This document shows positions 1 to 11,315 of a stretch of 64,000 bases of DNA, piece after piece. Numbering within the stretch: the first letter of the stretch is position 1; the number at the start of each line of letters is the position of its first letter. The notes below the pieces were generated by a model that searched no databases, was not told the DNA's origin, and worked only from the letters and a program-made list of their open reading frames with translations. A program made the position numbers and the translations under genes. Origin of the DNA: Cephalotus follicularis (Eukaryota > Streptophyta > Magnoliopsida > Oxalidales > Cephalotaceae); contig BDDD01000713.1 of the NCBI GenBank assembly GCA_001972305.1, positions 496,001 through 560,000 on the forward strand, read 5' to 3'.

Positions 1-1360
1 GCAAGGACACCGTCGTGTCCAAGCATCAGCAGAATGTCATACACGTGTAGACAAGCCTCTCATGGGCATCAGATACATATATATATACAATACCGAGACC
101 GCCATGCATCTAAACATATTTAAACAGATTCTCAGAAAACAGAAATTCAGATTTCAGAATACAGAATACAGAGACTCATCCGAGTCATCAAAACAGATTT
201 CAGATATCATCGTCATAAAAACAGATTTAAAACAGATTTAAACAGATAGAGGAATCATTTTCCTCATCGTATACAGATATAACAGAAAATAATGTCATAG
301 TATGACTATAGCTGTGCGAGCATTTGAAAACAGTAAAAAAAAGTTTCAGACATTAAAACTTTAACAGATTTTCAGAAACAGAGTAGATCCAAAAATCATC
401 CAGATACAGAAATAAAATAAGCAACCATGCTTAACCATTCAAATTATTTAAAAGCATTTCAGAGTAAAAAGGGTTAAAGAAAGCGTTCCACTCACAGTAC
501 AGACGAGCGAGTCCCTCGACTGGTCGCCTCCATGGCCGACCTCAAAGGCAGGATCATCTGCCAACAGACAGACAGACATACAGACAACAGACTATCAGAC
601 TCAAACATGCATAATGTCGTGCAATGCGTTAATGCAATGAAATGCGTGCAGATGTCAGAAAACCATAACCGATCAATCCGACCGGCGATTTGCGATTCCG
701 ACGTCGTCACGGGTCGGGGCCGGTACCGGTCGAACGGCCGCGACGCCAGGAGTCCGAATCTGGGCTCCCCTTGCCGTGACGACCACCGGAGACGGAGAAA
801 CGACGCCAAACAGGTCCGGGAGAGAGAAGACGTCGCGCACGCCGGAGGAGACGTCGGCCGGTACAGGGGTGGGGCTCAGTGTGACCGGGAGGTGATGCCG
901 GTCATGCCGGTACCTTCGCCGGCGTCAGATCGGCACTGACGCCGGCGGCAGAAGGCAGAACGTGGAGAGAGACGGGAGAGAGGAGAGAGAGAGCGGGAGA
1001 GATGAGAGAGAAAGGCAAATTTTATATGAAAATTTGCAATTTTAACACATATATATAATTTCCAACATAACGGAAAGAGTTTTGTCCAGAATTTAACCGT
1101 TACGGACAGAAATCGGATGTTTAGGACATACCACTTGGCCTATTTTCCGAAATCAGCAGCAGTTTCAGTAAAATATTGTTTAATTTACAGAAAAGAAAAA
1201 TCAATTTCTTATGCAGAAAACCATCAGAATAAAATCGTCAAAATTTAAATAATGCCATGATGCATATCATGAATGCCAGAAAACAGATTAACAAACCGAC
1301 AGACAGACAGAAGCCACGCAGGCTCATAGACACAGACCGTACAAGGACACGGATGTCACA
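1..1360 (-). mobile_element. Partial LTR of an LTR retrotransposon, minus orientation
   Basis: Read on the minus strand, the segment begins at 1360 with TGTGACATCCGTGTCC, a canonical TG start, exactly where the CACTA reading frame stops. It contains a TATA-like site near 1020-1029 followed by a CT-rich, GC-rich stretch (about 660-1000) that resembles an LTR leader. The rest is rich in CAGA-type simple repeats. The body of the element would lie before base 1. The ORFs across 492-939 are shadows of the GC-rich part. Which superfamily it belongs to is inferred only from size and termini. The second target duplication copy and second LTR are outside the window. Confidence 0.5.
1020..1029 (-). promoter_or_regulatory. 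TATA-like box in the partial LTR
   Basis: On the minus strand the sequence reads TTCATATAAAAT and is followed downstream (lower coordinates) by a CTCTCTC-rich tract. This fits a U3 promoter of the LTR, but no transcript evidence can be seen here. Confidence 0.35.
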
Positions 1361-1361
1361 T

Positions 1362-1829
1362 CTAACACCCTTCCCATAGACACTGATTTGCATCCTTAAG
1401 CAAATCATAAAACTTCTGTGCTTCTGGATTAGGCTCTTGTAACTCTTCATCATCATAGTCCGGCCCCCAATTATAAGCACAAGCCCTAGCATCTCTGACT
1501 AAATCTATCCACGGATTATTTGGAGGATTATCCTTAACCATGAAATCTGACCTTTGAGAGTCATCAGTTGGTCTCATCGTCTCACCGAGTTGAGTCCCTA
1601 GAATATAATCGAGAGAAAATCCCTTCATCAATAAATGATAACAGACTGTATCCATCTCTTGGTAACTTGCCAGCCTAAAACGGTCACATGGACACCTAAT
1701 TCTACCACTGTCTACACACTCCTCATGAGCATAAGCGAAATCTAAGAAATGATCAACCCCTGCCACAAACTCTGTATTTAAAAAGCCATTTTGTCTATGT
1801 CTATGCATCCAACTCCAATCAATCGACAT
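1362..1829 (-). pseudogene. CACTA (En/Spm) transposase N-terminal fragment
   Basis: The frame opens at 1829 with MSIDWSWMHRHR and continues through GVDHFLDFAYAHEE, IRCPCDRFR and HLLMKGFSLDY. These match in order the transposase-associated domain that precedes TNP2 in plant CACTA elements (initial D-x-S/SWM, GV..FL.FA, IRCPC, HL...GF...Y). It then enters the start of the TNP2 region (FYDLLKDANQCLWEGC) and stops at 1362. A plant TNP2 transposase continues for several hundred more residues, so this is a fragment. The stop coincides with the junction to the LTR at 1360/1361, suggesting the retrotransposon inserted here. A further in-frame Met lies at 1865, but 1829 fits the family start better. 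Confidence 0.8.
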
Positions 1830-1865
1830 TATTAATTCTATGCAACCAAAAAATTGAACAAACAC

Positions 1866-2690
1866 ACATTCACGTGGTGAGATGATAATTATTGAACTTC
1901 ATATTCTTCAACTTTCTTTCTAAAGGTTTGACCTTATCTCATTATCGAATGCGTGTTTTCAAAAATAAATGTTAATATCTCACAAGCGTCTTCAAGCCCA
2001 ACAAAATTTCGGCAACATCTTCCCCTAGCTCCTCAAATACACGAATTTAACTAATCTAGGATTAGTTTAATTATATACCCAAATAGCAATATAGGGATAA
2101 CTGCCAAAAAATTTCATCGAGACTTAAGACACTTGGAATATATAACCACTTATTCAATTGAAAACACGTTTCGAAAACTGTCCACAGGCAATTCAAGAAT
2201 CATTTCACATCTAGTCAAGTGAATCTCAAACGAGAATCTAAGGTTTATCCTAGTATAAAAACACCAATCAAAATGTATATATACATCTATATGCAATGAT
2301 TTCTTTTGATAAATAACAGAAAAAATTTATATGTGCAGAGTAGTTCAAGTCATCAAAGATTACACTTAGACAATTCAACATTTTGTCTAGAAAAATTGTG
2401 GTTCTATGTATAAAACCACAACTTTTTTTGAAATTTCATATGTCAGATACTAATTAGATATAAAATGAGATTAATGCATATAATAATCCAAAAAGTTATA
2501 AATTTCACACGAAATTTTAAACAATTCAAAATGTTGAAATTTTTTGAAATTTCAAAGTGTTGAAATCTTTATAGGTGTAAATTCCACATTGGTTTTTAAA
2601 TTTTTTGGAGTTTAGGAAGCTTCACAAGATTGACATAGTATTTGGTATTTAAATTGTAAAAGCAAACTTCTGCAATTTGTGTAGGAAGTA
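1866..2690. other. Non-coding AT-rich DNA upstream of the CACTA fragment
   Basis: No reading frame with recognisable similarity is present. It may be the 5' region of the CACTA element, but I could not locate CACTA termini or subterminal repeats, so this is only positional inference. Confidence 0.4.
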
Positions 2691-3440
2691 CAATCTCTTA
2701 AAGATTATTTACTAATCAATCTATTTAGTTAAATTAGTTTTATTGACAAGTTTAGTTTAATCAATTTAATTCGTTTTGTTTAATTTTAGTTTTAATAATA
2801 AGTTTAGATTAACTATAGTTTATTTAATTTAATTTAATTTAATTTTAGTTATTGTTTAATTAATTTAATTTTATTATAGTCTAATTCATTTAGTTTTAAT
2901 AATTAATTTAATCTTTTTGTTATAGTTTAATTAATTTAATTTTAGTTTTGTTTAATTTTAGATTAATTAGTTTTGTTTAATTTTTTTTGTAATTTAGATT
3001 AATTAGTTTTATTGATAAGTTTAGTTTAATTAACTTAATTAGTTTTGTTTAGTTTTAGTTTTAATAATATGTTTAGATTAATTATAGTTTAATTAATTCA
3101 ATTTTAGTTATAGTTTAATTAATTTTATTTTATTATAGTTTAATTATTTTAATTTTACTTATAGTTTAATTCAATTAATTTTATTATAGTTTAATTAATT
3201 TAATTCTAGTTATTGTTTAATTAATTTAGTTTAATTAATAATTTTATTATAGGTTAATTAATTTAGTTTAATTAATAATTTCATTATAGTTTAATTAATT
3301 AATTTAATGTTTTTGTTAAAGTTACATTAATTTAATTTTAGTGTTGTTTAATTTTAGATTAATTAGCTTTGTAAATTAGTTTAAATTTTTTTGTAACTTA
3401 CATTAATTAGTTTTATTAATGAGTTTAGTTTAATTACTTT
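2690..3440. repeat. AT-rich degenerate repeat tract (TTTAATTAATTTAATTTTAG)
   Basis: About 750 bp are built almost only from short variants of TTTAATTAATTTAATTTTAGTTATAG in irregular tandem order, with very little G or C. There is no coding capacity. Such tracts can act as matrix-attachment-like or nucleosome-poor DNA, but that is general knowledge about AT tracts, not something the sequence proves. Confidence 0.85.
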
Positions 3441-4700
3441 TGTGAGTTATTGTAATACTTTTATGAGTTAGACCCTTTTGTTGCTTTGTCTCTATATTTT
3501 CTGGTCACACATTGATATCTGACAATGCGTCCCTTCTTCCCTACCCGTCCACTGTTCTTCACGTTTTTTTACTGTACAATGTTCATCTTTTTGGCATTTT
3601 CTTCTCCTTTTATGATTCCCTCAAATACAATACACGAGTTAATCACGAATAAAATTTGAGGACTACTAGTATTTTTTATTTTCATTTTTATCAAAATAGA
3701 CTAAGTTCAATACTCATTGTTAATTTTTGCTAATGGCCAAGAGATCTGATGGCCACTTTATTTGGCAAAAATCACTTCCTTATGCCATAAACAATATAAG
3801 GGTATCTTCGTTGTCATTATGTTGTGATCTGCTTCTTTATTTGGACTGAAGTTTTCTTGTGTCATTCCCTAAACTTTTATTTTTCTTAACTTTTATGTCA
3901 TATTATTAATACTGACTAAAATGTGGTCGCATGTTAACATAATTAACTGATCCCAATGTGAGAAGAAACATTTGTTAGTGGTGAAGACAAAATTAATGGA
4001 CTTCTGTACAATGCAAGTGCACGCCAAATTATAATATATCAACTGAATGTAGTAACCTTAATAACAATATGTAACAATCACTTTGCAACATTATAGACGA
4101 ATACAGATATGATATTCTGTTAAAACAAAACAACTTTTATCTAGAGCTAATAAGTTTCAATTATCAAATAATCTAAAACTAACAGAGGTGTTAAAGTTTG
4201 AAAGACTAAAATTTGCTAGAGAAGACAAATTTTGATTCTACCAGGACAATCGATCACAAGTGAATTAATTGAGAATTTCAACCGTTTTGCATCTAAGACA
4301 TTATTAGATGGATATCAAAAACAGATTACAAGTGATAGGCAACACCAATCTAAAGTTCGCAAACTGAACATTGGTTCCATACTTCTCTTCAGATTTTTTA
4401 TCAACATGTCATGCATTTAACAAAGTGCATAACTCAGTGAAGCATTTTATCAAACACTTGTCAGTGGAAGCAATTTATGGAGCATGTATTCAGTTTCACC
4501 TTCAACGAGTTTTATACCATTGTTATTTAACAGATAGTGTTCATTAATTTAGAGAGTGAGGATGATTAAATCAAATAGAAGAATAAAAAACAGATAGATG
4601 CATATATAAAAAAAGGTGTTATATATATGGAGCATGAGTTATTGAAATGTAACTTTGATTAAATAAAACTAGAAAGAAAATAACAAGAAAAGACATTAAA
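3441..4700. other. Unassigned DNA, no gene recognised
   Basis: Moderately AT-rich sequence without a convincing coding frame, LTR terminus or repeat. The only ORF (4232-4420, about 60 codons) has no recognisable motif and looks random. Confidence 0.4.
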
Positions 4701-5035
4701 CGTATAGCAAAAGATTACCTCTAGATCTTCGAAACCCTAACGAAATAGTCTCTCATATTTTGGAACTGACTTAGTTTTGCAGCCGATTTCTGAGAGAGAG
4801 AAAAAACCGAGTCAGTTTTGCACAATAAGAAAAAAAAAAATCGCAAAAGCGCATGTTAATGGCAAAATCAAAGCTATGGTCACCGCTTGCAAAATTGCAA
4901 AAACAGAGAGAGAGAGAGGCTGCTCAATCAGTTTAAGTCTCAATCAAAATCACAGAAACAGAGAAGCTATGGTTACCCAAATCTGCAGGCTTAAGTCAGT
5001 TAAATCTCAATCAGTCTAAATATCAATGAAAGTTG
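4700..5035 (-). promoter_or_regulatory. Possible 5' UTR/first exon of a minus-strand gene remnant
   Basis: On the minus strand the text CGTTAGGGTTTCGAAGATCT followed by AGAG/GTAATC resembles a plant 5' UTR (AGGGTTT motif) ending in a splice donor near 4718. Downstream (lower coordinates) no coding exon can be recognised, so this could be a decayed gene, a non-coding transcript or chance. The plus-strand ORF at 4777-5019 contains simple GAGAGA tracts and is not convincing. Confidence 0.2.
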
Positions 5036-6020
5036 GGCTTCTATTGTTCTACTCGAGACAGTCATTTTTCACTAAATGATCAATAAATTGTCGTATATAC
5101 ACGTACCTACAACTAACTTAATTTAGAAGATGATTTTCATCATGAAGCTATTTTTTTTTTCCTTTTCAGAGAAAAGCCGAGAAGCTTTCAATCAAATCCT
5201 GATTCTTCTTTTTCTTTCCCCTGCGAAGACACGAGTCAAACAGCCAGTACTAAATCCATGCAAAACAGGAGGGAGCAAAGTAGCCATTACATTTAAACCT
5301 CCTGCATAAACACAAGGTCTTTAAACACTCCCTAGTTTGTAAAACCATAAATCTTTTTGGCCCAAGAAAGCTTCAAGCTTAACCCAAGCAACTGTAATCA
5401 TTCCAAAAGCTCAAAGAGATAATGAAAGTATTCCCCAGATGATCCTTTTCCCCAACTCCCAACACTATGTGATGCCAACAGCATCAATCCATCCACCATC
5501 TAAAAGAAACCAAAGAGTCAAAAACGCAAAATTCTTTGCTTAGTCGTTTTACCTGACATTAATATGTTGACTAGCCTAGTATTGAAAGTTAAACAGTCTA
5601 ATAAACATTTGGTGATGTTTAATTCTAAATGGCTGGAACTGTCCATGACAAGCGCAAGCGTCATAGCGTTCATGGGAGCGCTAATGTAGTTCTTGCATGT
5701 TGACGTTCGTATACGAATATTTTCTTGTATAATGTTTTTGTTAAACAGAAACTTAATAAAAATTGATAACGACGTTAATTTAATTTTGACTTAATGTTAC
5801 TTTTGAAAAGTAGATATTTATGAAATGACCGGTTAAGGATCAGCGCTTTATAACTTTACAGAGATTTTTTTGTATTTTATATTTTATTTTGTTAAAATTG
5901 GACTAATTATTAGTTTAATAAAATAAGATATCATGGTTTTAATTAAGTTTAATATGAATTTATTAGTATAGACTCTAATAAATTATTGAGTTTTTGATAA
6001 GTAGTCTATTAAAATTACTA
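5036..6020. other. Unassigned DNA, no gene recognised
   Basis: AT-rich DNA with no long frame, no terminal repeats and no tandem structure that I could recognise. Confidence 0.4.
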
Positions 6021-6380
6021 ATAAAGTTATAAATATATATATACACAGAATACTTTCTTCTTTTCTCACGCTCAAATATCCCCATTTCTCTAAAATAGTT
6101 GTTGCCCCTCTTTCTTCTTCGCTCAATAATCTCCCTTTCTCATCTCTTTCTCTGATCTCTCTCACCATTCCATCATTAACCGTCATCGGCACAACTCACA
6201 GATAGCGGGTTAAACGCGTTAAACGCATACATCCCTATACAACAAATTGAGCTGCCCCCCTCTCCATGTACTCCTTCTCCACCGACACAGTTGCTTCCTC
6301 TAAAAAACCCAACCCAGATCGGCTCCTCTGTCTCTCCTACCCGATTACAAGAAGGTTGGTTTATTTTATTCGTCAAATTA
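6021..6380 (+). promoter_or_regulatory. Candidate plant promoter and 5' UTR ending in a splice-donor-like site
   Basis: A TATA box (TATAAATA at 6028-6035) is followed by about 150 bp of pyrimidine-rich sequence (TTCTTCTTTTCTC, CTCTCTCACC). A CT-rich stretch then ends CCCGATTACAAGAAG/GTTGGTTT, which could be a donor followed by a T-rich intron. No coding exon follows, because the gag-only gypsy element starts at 6439. The layout is typical of a plant gene start, but the gene is not identifiable. It could equally belong to an older mobile element. Confidence 0.3.
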
Positions 6381-6570
6381 GATTAGTTTAATTTGATGCG
6401 TTTAATAGTTCAATATGTGGTGATTTTGTGGAGGCCTCTGTAACGCCCGAGATTTTCGTTAAATGGAATGTTGTAATTCCCAATGTAGATTATGCGTCGA
6501 GTTAATGAGAATTATGAATTTCTCACTTTGAAATGAAAAGGCAAGTTGTGGTGTGTTACAGCAGGGCGGG

Positions 6571-6697
6571 CAGCCGACTGTCGCAGGAGACAGTCGACGG
6601 GACTCCCTTAAGAGGAACCAACCGATTGCTGGGAGAAACAGCCGGCTAGAACTATCGGCAGGGACAGTCGACTACCGAGGTGAGACAGTCGACTGCC
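6571..6697 (+). repeat. CAGYCGACTG palindrome cluster 1
   Basis: Six units (CAGCCGACTG at 6571, CAGTCGACGG at 6591 and variants near 6619, 6639, 6665, 6686) lie 20 to 28 bp apart, just upstream of the weak TATA-like site. The units vary mainly at C-to-T and G-to-A positions. Confidence 0.8.
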
Positions 6698-7246
6698 ATG
6701 CGGTCAGACAGCATAACGTGCGCGCCAGACCTGTCTAGGCAGAGAGGGAAGTGATTGATGGTCATGTTGATAGAAAGGGAGAGAGAAAAGGGGGAAACAC
6801 GTTTTTCCCATAAAAACACACATTTTCCTCCTCTTTCCATCAGCATTTCAAGAGAAAAAAAGAAATAGAGAGTAGTGAGAAAGAAAGAGAGGAAAAGAGA
6901 GATAGAGAGGTGAAGCCAAATGCTCCATACTTGAGCTGGGGACTTGAAGGCTCGAACGAGTGGGAGAACCGAGCTTGTTGGAGTCGTTGGACGGACCTGG
7001 GAGCTCTGAAGCCTCAGATCCGGGACTTAAAGAGGTGGATTGCAATTCCTAACTTGGAATTCGAGGTAGGGGATTTCATAAATGTGGTTTGAGTTCAATT
7101 GTAATGGATGTTCATAGATGAAATGCATGCAATAGATTGTGATATGAGCATGAATGTGTGCTGCTGTTGATGAATGCCCTGTTTTGAGTGGATTGGGTTG
7201 AGAATTGCATGTATTTTCTGCTGTTTTTGTGTACTACTTGTAGGAG

Positions 7247-7470
7247 CAGTAGACTGTCCAAGGAGGATAGCCGACTGTTCGAGGGTACCAGTCGACTGTT
7301 CAGTGCGAACAGCCGACTACTCGAGGGAAACAGTCGACTGTGCAAAGGAGCCAGTCGACTGTTCATGCATTTTAATGGAGGTTACCTCCTCCTGTATGAT
7401 TAGCTGACTGCCAAGAAAGGGCAGCCGACTGTAGATGGCACAACTGACTATTTGGGGTGACAGTCGACTG
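7247..7470 (+). repeat. 21 bp lattice of CAGYCGACTG palindromes, cluster 2
   Basis: The second base of the motif falls at 7248, 7269, 7290, 7311, 7332 and 7353, exactly 21 bp apart for six units. After a 49 bp gap further units follow at 7402, 7423, 7442 and 7462 (21, 19, 20 bp). Spacer sequences differ between units, so the spacing and motif are conserved rather than a whole 21-mer. The apparent proteins read across it (repeats of VDC or SRL) are by-products of the 7-codon period. Confidence 0.9.
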
Positions 7471-7552
7471 TCCACGTGTCACTCTACCCGGGTTTGCTGA
7501 GGTGGCATGTTGGGGCAAGTGACGATGAATAAGACGCGTACTGTTCACAGGG

Positions 7553-7667
7553 CAGCCGACTGTCAAGAGGAGACAGCCGACTGTTAAGAGGACAGCCGAC
7601 TGCCAAAAATAGGACAACCGGCTGTTGAAGGAAAACAGCTGACTGTCAAGGGGAGACAGCTGACTGG
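7553..7667 (+). repeat. CAGYCGACTG palindrome cluster 3
   Basis: Six units have their second base at 7554, 7575, 7594, 7616, 7637 and 7658, with steps of 21, 19, 22, 21 and 21 bp. It lies immediately before the AT-rich second half of the LTR. Confidence 0.85.
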
Positions 7668-8318
7668 TTGGGACTGTCCTGCATTTTATGCATATGTTTT
7701 GCATTGCATTTTGATATGAAATGAGCTAATGATTGGAATATGAATGATTTCTAAAGTGTTCTTCATTTTGGAAGTGTATGAATGGTTTATCAAAATCATT
7801 GCTATATGGAAATATACGTTTTCCAAAAGGATTGTGAAAATGGTTTTAAAGGATTGAGAGACTGTTATACGAAAATGAGTATTTTCGTGCATTTGAATGT
7901 GGTTCGAATGACTTGTGTTTACATTTTAAAATGTGATGTTTTCAAGTATTTTACGACAATACTAAAATGACTTGAAAAGGGTTGAAAAAGGACTGTTGTA
8001 TATGTAAAACCTACATATATGGTTTCGAGTATTTATATCTATAAATTACTTGAAATGGATTGAAGGAAAATGTATCATTGCAAGAATTTTATGAAGCATA
8101 ATTTACTTGGGACATGGATTGTTATATATATATTGACAAATATATATATGTTGTACGTATTTATACTTTTAAACGTTTTGAAAATGAACTGCAATGTATT
8201 GAACGATGTGTTTTGATCAAGTAATTATTTTATAAATTGCTTGAACTGGATTGTGTGTGCTGTGATTGCACTGTGCTATTGCTGTGAGTGTACTGTTACC
8301 GTGACTGTGATTGTGATA

Positions 8319-8426
8319 GAGTGTTGCCGCTAGCGGGGTAGTGTTGGTACTTAGCCGCCGTGCTAGTATCGTGAGTGTTGCCGTTAGCGGGGTAGTGTTG
8401 GTACTTGCCGTCGTGCTCGTATCGTT
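8319..8426 (+). repeat. 54 bp tandem duplication in the LTR
   Basis: GAGTGTTGCCG...GTGCTAGTATCGT at 8319 is repeated at 8373 with a few changes. The same pair is seen in the 3' LTR just after the nested solo LTR (from about 19137). Confidence 0.8.
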
Positions 8427-9133
8427 ACTGTGTTCCGAGTGTTGTTACTCTCCGCCGTGCCAGTAACGGGGACAATTGTTTATATTGAGTGTATTGATTG
8501 TCTGCCATGACATGCCTGATTGTACCGGAGTGTTGTCCGTTGTGAAGTATTGTTTGACTGTGACTGGTCCTTTGGGGATATGTCTGCATGTTATTGTGGG
8601 GTGTAGCCCTAGCGGGTTGCACCTGTTTTGAGAATATACATATATTATGTGTGTATACCGTCATATATACTGTACTACATCACTGTGTATTCATACATGA
8701 CATGCATTATCATTGAAACCGAACTGTATTTATACTTTGCCGAGTGAGGACAAAAGCTAACCCCCTACAATTACAGATTGATGCAGTGATATGGATTTCA
8801 ACCGTACGCGACCGAATCAGAGGGGGGATGGAGTTTTATTTACCTGAACAAATGATAAACAATGTATTGAGACATGTTTTTACCTTGGATTACTGTATTG
8901 ATGTATTAATGATGTTGATCGAATTTTGATCACGCTCCTTTTGAGGGCAATTGAAGGAATCATGTGGTATGGGACGCATGAGTCGGTTTACTTATTCAGC
9001 TTATGCACCAAATGCTTCCGCAATGAAATCGTATGTTTAAAGGTTTTAAATTTTCTGTATTTTTTATATAAGCTGGATATTATACTAATTTCCATGACCT
9101 AAGTATTATTATAGAAACGGGGCGTGACAACAG

Positions 9134-9145
9134 TGGTATCAGAGC
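9134..9145 (+). other. Primer binding site (initiator-Met tRNA)
   Basis: TGGTATCAGAGC is complementary to the 3' end of plant initiator tRNA-Met and lies four bases after the 5' LTR end. It fixes the LTR boundary and the plus orientation of the element. Confidence 0.92.
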
Positions 9146-9237
9146 ATATTCCATATATGCTTAGCTTGGATAAGTTCCTTGGCAATTAACAATTGTTCTT
9201 GAAATGACTAATGACATCTTTCCTTATAGGGACCAAA

Positions 9238-10465
9238 ATGGACGGGAGAAGAAGACGCGGAAGGCGTAGGACTGTCGATGAAGATATGCCTGAGGAAGTC
9301 AATGTTAGGGGAGACCCGATGAATAATATTCCCCCGGAGGCTGCCAACATGAATGCTCCTAAGGCAGCACCTAATGTGAGAGATCCGATGGACCGCATCG
9401 CTGACTACTTCTACCATCAAATGGCTGCTAATCAGCAGCAGGTGGCTGTCAATGCAGCGAACATGGAGGAGATGCGGAGATTGTATGCCCAAGCTCAGCC
9501 GCAAGGTATGGTTCCCGACCACGGTGCGCATCACGATAGAAGCCAGTTTGGGAGGAACCTTGAGAGGTTCATGAGACAGAATCCATCCAGTTTCAGAGGA
9601 GAGCTGGATGCTTCTATTGCTGAGAGATGGCTGCAGGATGTAGGGAAGATCTTTGAAGTAATGGATTGCACAGAGGACCAAAAGCTGAAGTTTGCTGTGT
9701 ACCGTTTATGGGGTAAGGCCACTCACTAGTGGGAGATGGTCAGGGCAAAGTGGGAATCTTTTAGACTCTATAGCACATGGCAGAGGTTTCAGAGAGAGTT
9801 TCTAGATACTTATGTTCCGAGGATGGAGCAGGAGCGGAGAGAGACTGAGCTCCTTGAGATGCTGTAGGATGACTGTGGTCGAGTACCAGGCCAGGTTTAT
9901 GGATCTTTCCAGGCATTCAGCCTATCTGGTGGCCGATGAGGAGAAGAAGATCAGGAGGTTCCTGAGAGGCTTGCGACCAGATCTTCGGTCTCGGATTAGA
10001 GCTATGGAGTTGGGAACCTTTGTGGAGGTCGCTCAAAAGACGAGGTTGTTATATAGCATCTCAAATGAAGACCGTGTTGAAAGGGCTCGTAAGCAGCAGA
10101 GCAAACGAGGCCCTACACAGTCTAGGCCAGCGTCATCACAGTGCCAAGGCAGTGATTCTCTGACCAAATCGTCCAAGAACCAATCTCAGTAGAGTGCTAC
10201 TCAAGGAACTCCTAGTCAAGGGTGTAATGCAAAATCTGGAGTTTGTTTCCATTGTGGTCGTACTGGTCACCAAGTGAAAGATTGTTGGGTAAAGAAAGGG
10301 TCGTGTTTGAAATGTGGAGCATCTGGTCATTCTGTGAGGGATTGTCCGAAGATTTCAATGACAGTGCCCACAGGACTCGCGGGTGATAGCGGCGCTACAG
10401 CTGGGCGTTCACAGCGAAGAGATACTGGCAAGGGCATCATGAGAGGTAAAAGTCTTCACTTTTAA
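9238..10465 (+). pseudogene. gag: Ty3/gypsy gag (capsid plus two zinc knuckles), broken
   Basis: The likely start is the Met at 9238 (MDGRRRRGRRR), preceded in frame by a Met at 9211. A capsid-type gag domain runs from about 9540 (RFMRQNPSSFRGELD, AERWLQDVGKIFEV) to about 10080 (MTVVEYQARFMDLSRH, FLRGLRPDLRSRI). Two CCHC zinc knuckles follow, CFHCGRTGHQVKDC and CLKCGASGHSVRDC (about 10246-10350), which would bind genomic RNA. The frame is broken by a stop at 9727 where the family has Trp, a frameshift near 9870 and a stop near 10190 after NQSQ. The final stop is at about 10463. No protease frame follows, unlike normal gypsy elements. Confidence 0.88.
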
Positions 10466-10649
10466 TTAAGCATGAGTTTTGAAATTCATTTAGCCATTAT
10501 AAATACATTGCCATTATCAATCGAAGTTGTTCTGGATTTTTGAAACATCTAGGTTGTGATTAAGCGAACAATGGTGGATGTTAAGTTAGAACCTTTGAGG
10601 ACTGACTAACAAGTGCGTGAATAGTTGGACAGTCGTTGAGCGACTGGAG
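10466..10649. other. Short spacer after gag
   Basis: No coding frame or terminal motif; it separates gag from the repeat block. Confidence 0.4.
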
Positions 10650-11090
10650 GCTATGAACGGTATAGCGATTAAGTGACCGACCCAATAAGCCGTAATGGCT
10701 AAGTGACCGACCGAATAAGCTGTAATGGCTAAGAGATCGATCGAATGGGCCGAAAGGCATAAGTGTTCTCTGAATAGCTTTCGTATCAAATAGTGGTTGA
10801 TCGAAATAGAATATGAATGGTCATTGCGAATGGCTAGTGTATTGTTATCGATCGTATCGTGATTGAATGGACCGTTGTCGAACGGATAGTGATTGTATGA
10901 TCTGTTATTGAACGAATAGTGATCGTATGGACCGTTGTTAAACAGTTAGTGACCGAATGGACCGTTGTTGAATAGTTAGTGATCAAATGGACCGTTATTG
11001 AACGGATAGTGATCGAATGGGTCATTATTGATCGGATGGTGATTGAATGGACTGTTATCAAATGGATGGTCATTGCATGAATGCTCGGAA
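10650..11090. repeat. 30 bp degenerate tandem repeat in the element interior
   Basis: From about 10855 to 11070 units resembling TAGTGATCGAATGGACCGTT plus 10 more bases recur about seven times at 30 bp. Upstream (about 10660-10760) a related GTGACCGACCRAATAAGC pattern is more irregular. The 79-codon minus-strand ORF here only reflects this period. Confidence 0.8.
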
Positions 11091-11213
11091 TAGATTGTGA
11101 ATGAACTGATATGACGGTCGACTACTTATATATGTTGGTATGGGACAGTGTATGTATTTAGTCAACCACTAGATGTCAACTATGTATGTAGTTAACCTCT
11201 AGACTCCTAATAT

Positions 11214-11315
11214 GGATTGTAAACGGATATGGACCATAAACGACTGTGGACCATAAACGGATATGGAATGTAAATGGATATGGACCGTAAACATCTATGG
11301 ACCATAAACGGATAT
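11214..11315. repeat. 17 bp tandem repeat (GGACCATAAACGGATAT)
   Basis: Six copies of a 17 bp unit run head to tail with one to four changes each. This is a second unrelated minisatellite in the place where pol would be expected. Confidence 0.85.

Larger units (their letters stand above)
6439..9129 (+). repeat. 5' LTR of the gag-only gypsy element
   Basis: This 2691 bp LTR begins TGTAACGCCCGAGATTTTCG and ends GAAACGGGGCGTGACA, so its ends form an imperfect inverted repeat. It contains three clusters of CAGYCGACTG palindromes (6571-6697, 7247-7470, 7553-7667), a weak TATA-like site (CATAAAAA, 6809-6816), a 54 bp tandem pair near 8319 and a conserved block CCGAGTGAGGACAAA near 8738. The same block occurs reversed in the solo LTR at 31976-34553. 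The copy at 15034 is clearly homologous throughout. Confidence 0.92.

Noticed and set aside
532..939. 135-codon plus-strand ORF in the GC-rich segment
   Set aside because: It overlaps an equally open minus-strand frame, has no motif and lies inside the LTR leader.
4777..5019. 80-codon ORF with RERGCSISLSL
   Set aside because: It consists partly of GAGAGA simple sequence, and no homology or start context supports it.
7174..7407. ORFs with VDC or SRL heptad-like repeats
   Set aside because: They arise because 21 bp equals seven codons; both strands and several frames give similar peptides, and the 3' LTR copy does not preserve them.
7247..7470. CRISPR-like array (regular short repeats with spacers)
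   Set aside because: Repeats are only 10 bp, spacers 11 bp, there are no cas genes, and the sequence is a plant LTR.
10834..11073. 79-codon minus-strand ORF of ITIRSITVHS repeats
   Set aside because: It reflects the 30 bp tandem repeat (ten codons).
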